Source: Cloeon dipterum (lineage: Eukaryota > Arthropoda > Insecta > Ephemeroptera > Baetidae). Taken from it: a DNA stretch of 64,000 bases. Shown here piece after piece: positions 62,998-64,000 of this stretch. Each line of letters begins with the position of its first letter. Positions within the stretch are counted from its first letter, which is position 1. Made by a program: the position numbers and the translations under genes. Where the stretch lies: assembly GCF_949628265.1 (NCBI RefSeq), contig NC_088790.1, forward strand, positions 26,354,545-26,418,544, in the 5' to 3' direction. The notes beneath the pieces were generated by a model, which saw only the letters and a program-made list of their open reading frames with translations, ran no database searches and was not told the DNA's origin.

Positions 62998-64000
62998 AAG
63001 AGCAAGGCTTCCCACAAGACCTTTTATTAGTTTCTATCTATGTGATTTCATGGTATAACACAATATACGCTGCAAGAAAGTGATATATTTAATTGTTTAA
63101 TTAATAAAAAAAATGTTTTAGCTTAAAATAGAAGAATCTTAAATTAAAAAGATAACTTTTATTTTAATCATTCATTGAGTGTCTTTTTTTATTTCAATCA
63201 CTTTGCGAGAATTACCACATTTCCTATCAGTGCTAGCTAATTTTGCAATGCGGGAAATTGCGCCATTCTCTTTTTGCGCAAGAAATAATCTAGTAATAAA
63301 CCTCATTTACTGTCATTTGCGTTTTTCCGAATGACACCGAAGAAAGTCAAATTTTGCACCAAATAAGAAAGAGTTTGTTCAATGTGGTAAAAAGCTCTTT
63401 TTAAATAAAACAAAACTAATTTTTTAAATCTTTAAATTGCGAAAAAACATAAAAATGCAATGCTTAAGGGTGTTTTGGATAAATGAAAGTTATCCTCTAC
63501 TGGTAAAATAGTCTAACACCATTTTACTCGCGTGATTCAAGGATGAGACAAAATTCAGAATCAAAAAATGGCTCATGAATAGCAAAAGGATGACATCAGC
63601 ATGCATCGCATTTAATGACCTTGATTTGTTTTGGCAAATAAGTCGGATATCACGGCAATCAAACAAATTAAAAAAAAAAGAAAAAAGTTTACCAAATAAA
63701 CTAATGTTTTGCAAGAATTCTCAGGCCTGCTTCTTAATTAAATCCTCTTTTCATAATTTACAGCCCAACATATTTTTAGAACTAATTGTTAATTTTGTAT
63801 CGACTTATTTTTTAATAAACTAAGACACAGTGGCTAGTTCAATATTCCCAAGATCAAATGAAAAAAACGCGGATATGAAAAATGACAGTAGTTGTTAAAG
63901 ATCTCTAATCCCTTTTTTATTGGCGCGTGTGGGAAAAATGCGAGCTTCATATATACGGACTTCTTGACTTTATTCAAGCGGTCTGGTCAATGACTATGAT
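62998..64000. other. Spacer at the right end of the window
   Basis: Mostly AT-rich. About 63280-63460 resembles R7 weakly. A TATATA at 63950-63955 in a GC-richer context could be the promoter of a further gene beyond the window edge. No coding sequence is supported. Confidence 0.35.

Overview
This is a eukaryotic window, most likely from an insect or another pancrustacean. The genes are split by GT-AG introns, the spacers are long and AT-rich, many short non-coding inverted-repeat transposons are present, and the recognisable proteins look animal (a p38-pathway kinase and a mitochondrial branched-chain E2). I cannot name the species. I see no bacterial, phage, CRISPR, rRNA or tRNA features and no open transposase frame.

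Layout. 1-9796: spacer without a convincing gene, with MITE-type repeats and GC-richer islands. 9797-18737 (+): a tentative small membrane protein assembled from two or three exons. 19223-23063 (-): MAPKAPK2, 7 coding exons, 348 aa. 23859-36912 (+): an 11-exon gene head-to-head with MAPKAPK2, 1459 aa, with an N-terminal helical region resembling the ZNF292/RLF group and a long low-complexity, basic, SUMO-motif-rich C-terminal half. 36913-40660: spacer. 40661-44010 (-): DBT, the E2 of the branched-chain 2-oxoacid dehydrogenase, 7 exons, 447 aa, with a transit-peptide exon. 44011-50887: spacer. 50888-59027 (-): an unrecognised type I membrane protein, 3 exons, 416 aa, with a 6 kb intron. 60.3-63 kb (+): three tandem genes for small secreted four-cysteine peptides. 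In every multi-exon model except the tentative first one, exon phases join cleanly and the total length is a multiple of three, which is the main support for the boundaries given.

The repeats form at least eight families (called R1-R8 here), almost all palindromic or with inverted ends and none coding. Several copies sit within about 10-50 bases of a splice site in the DBT and membrane-protein genes.

The most interesting region is the tandem peptide cluster. Two copies are recent duplicates that carry their promoter block and a 3'UTR intron with them. Their signal and acidic pro regions are nearly identical, while the cationic cysteine-bearing end has changed much faster. The pattern is typical of secreted defence or effector peptides, but I recognise no named family. 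Links between the genes beyond shared promoters are not evident: MAPKAPK2 is stress signalling, DBT is mitochondrial catabolism, and the large neighbour of MAPKAPK2 looks nuclear.
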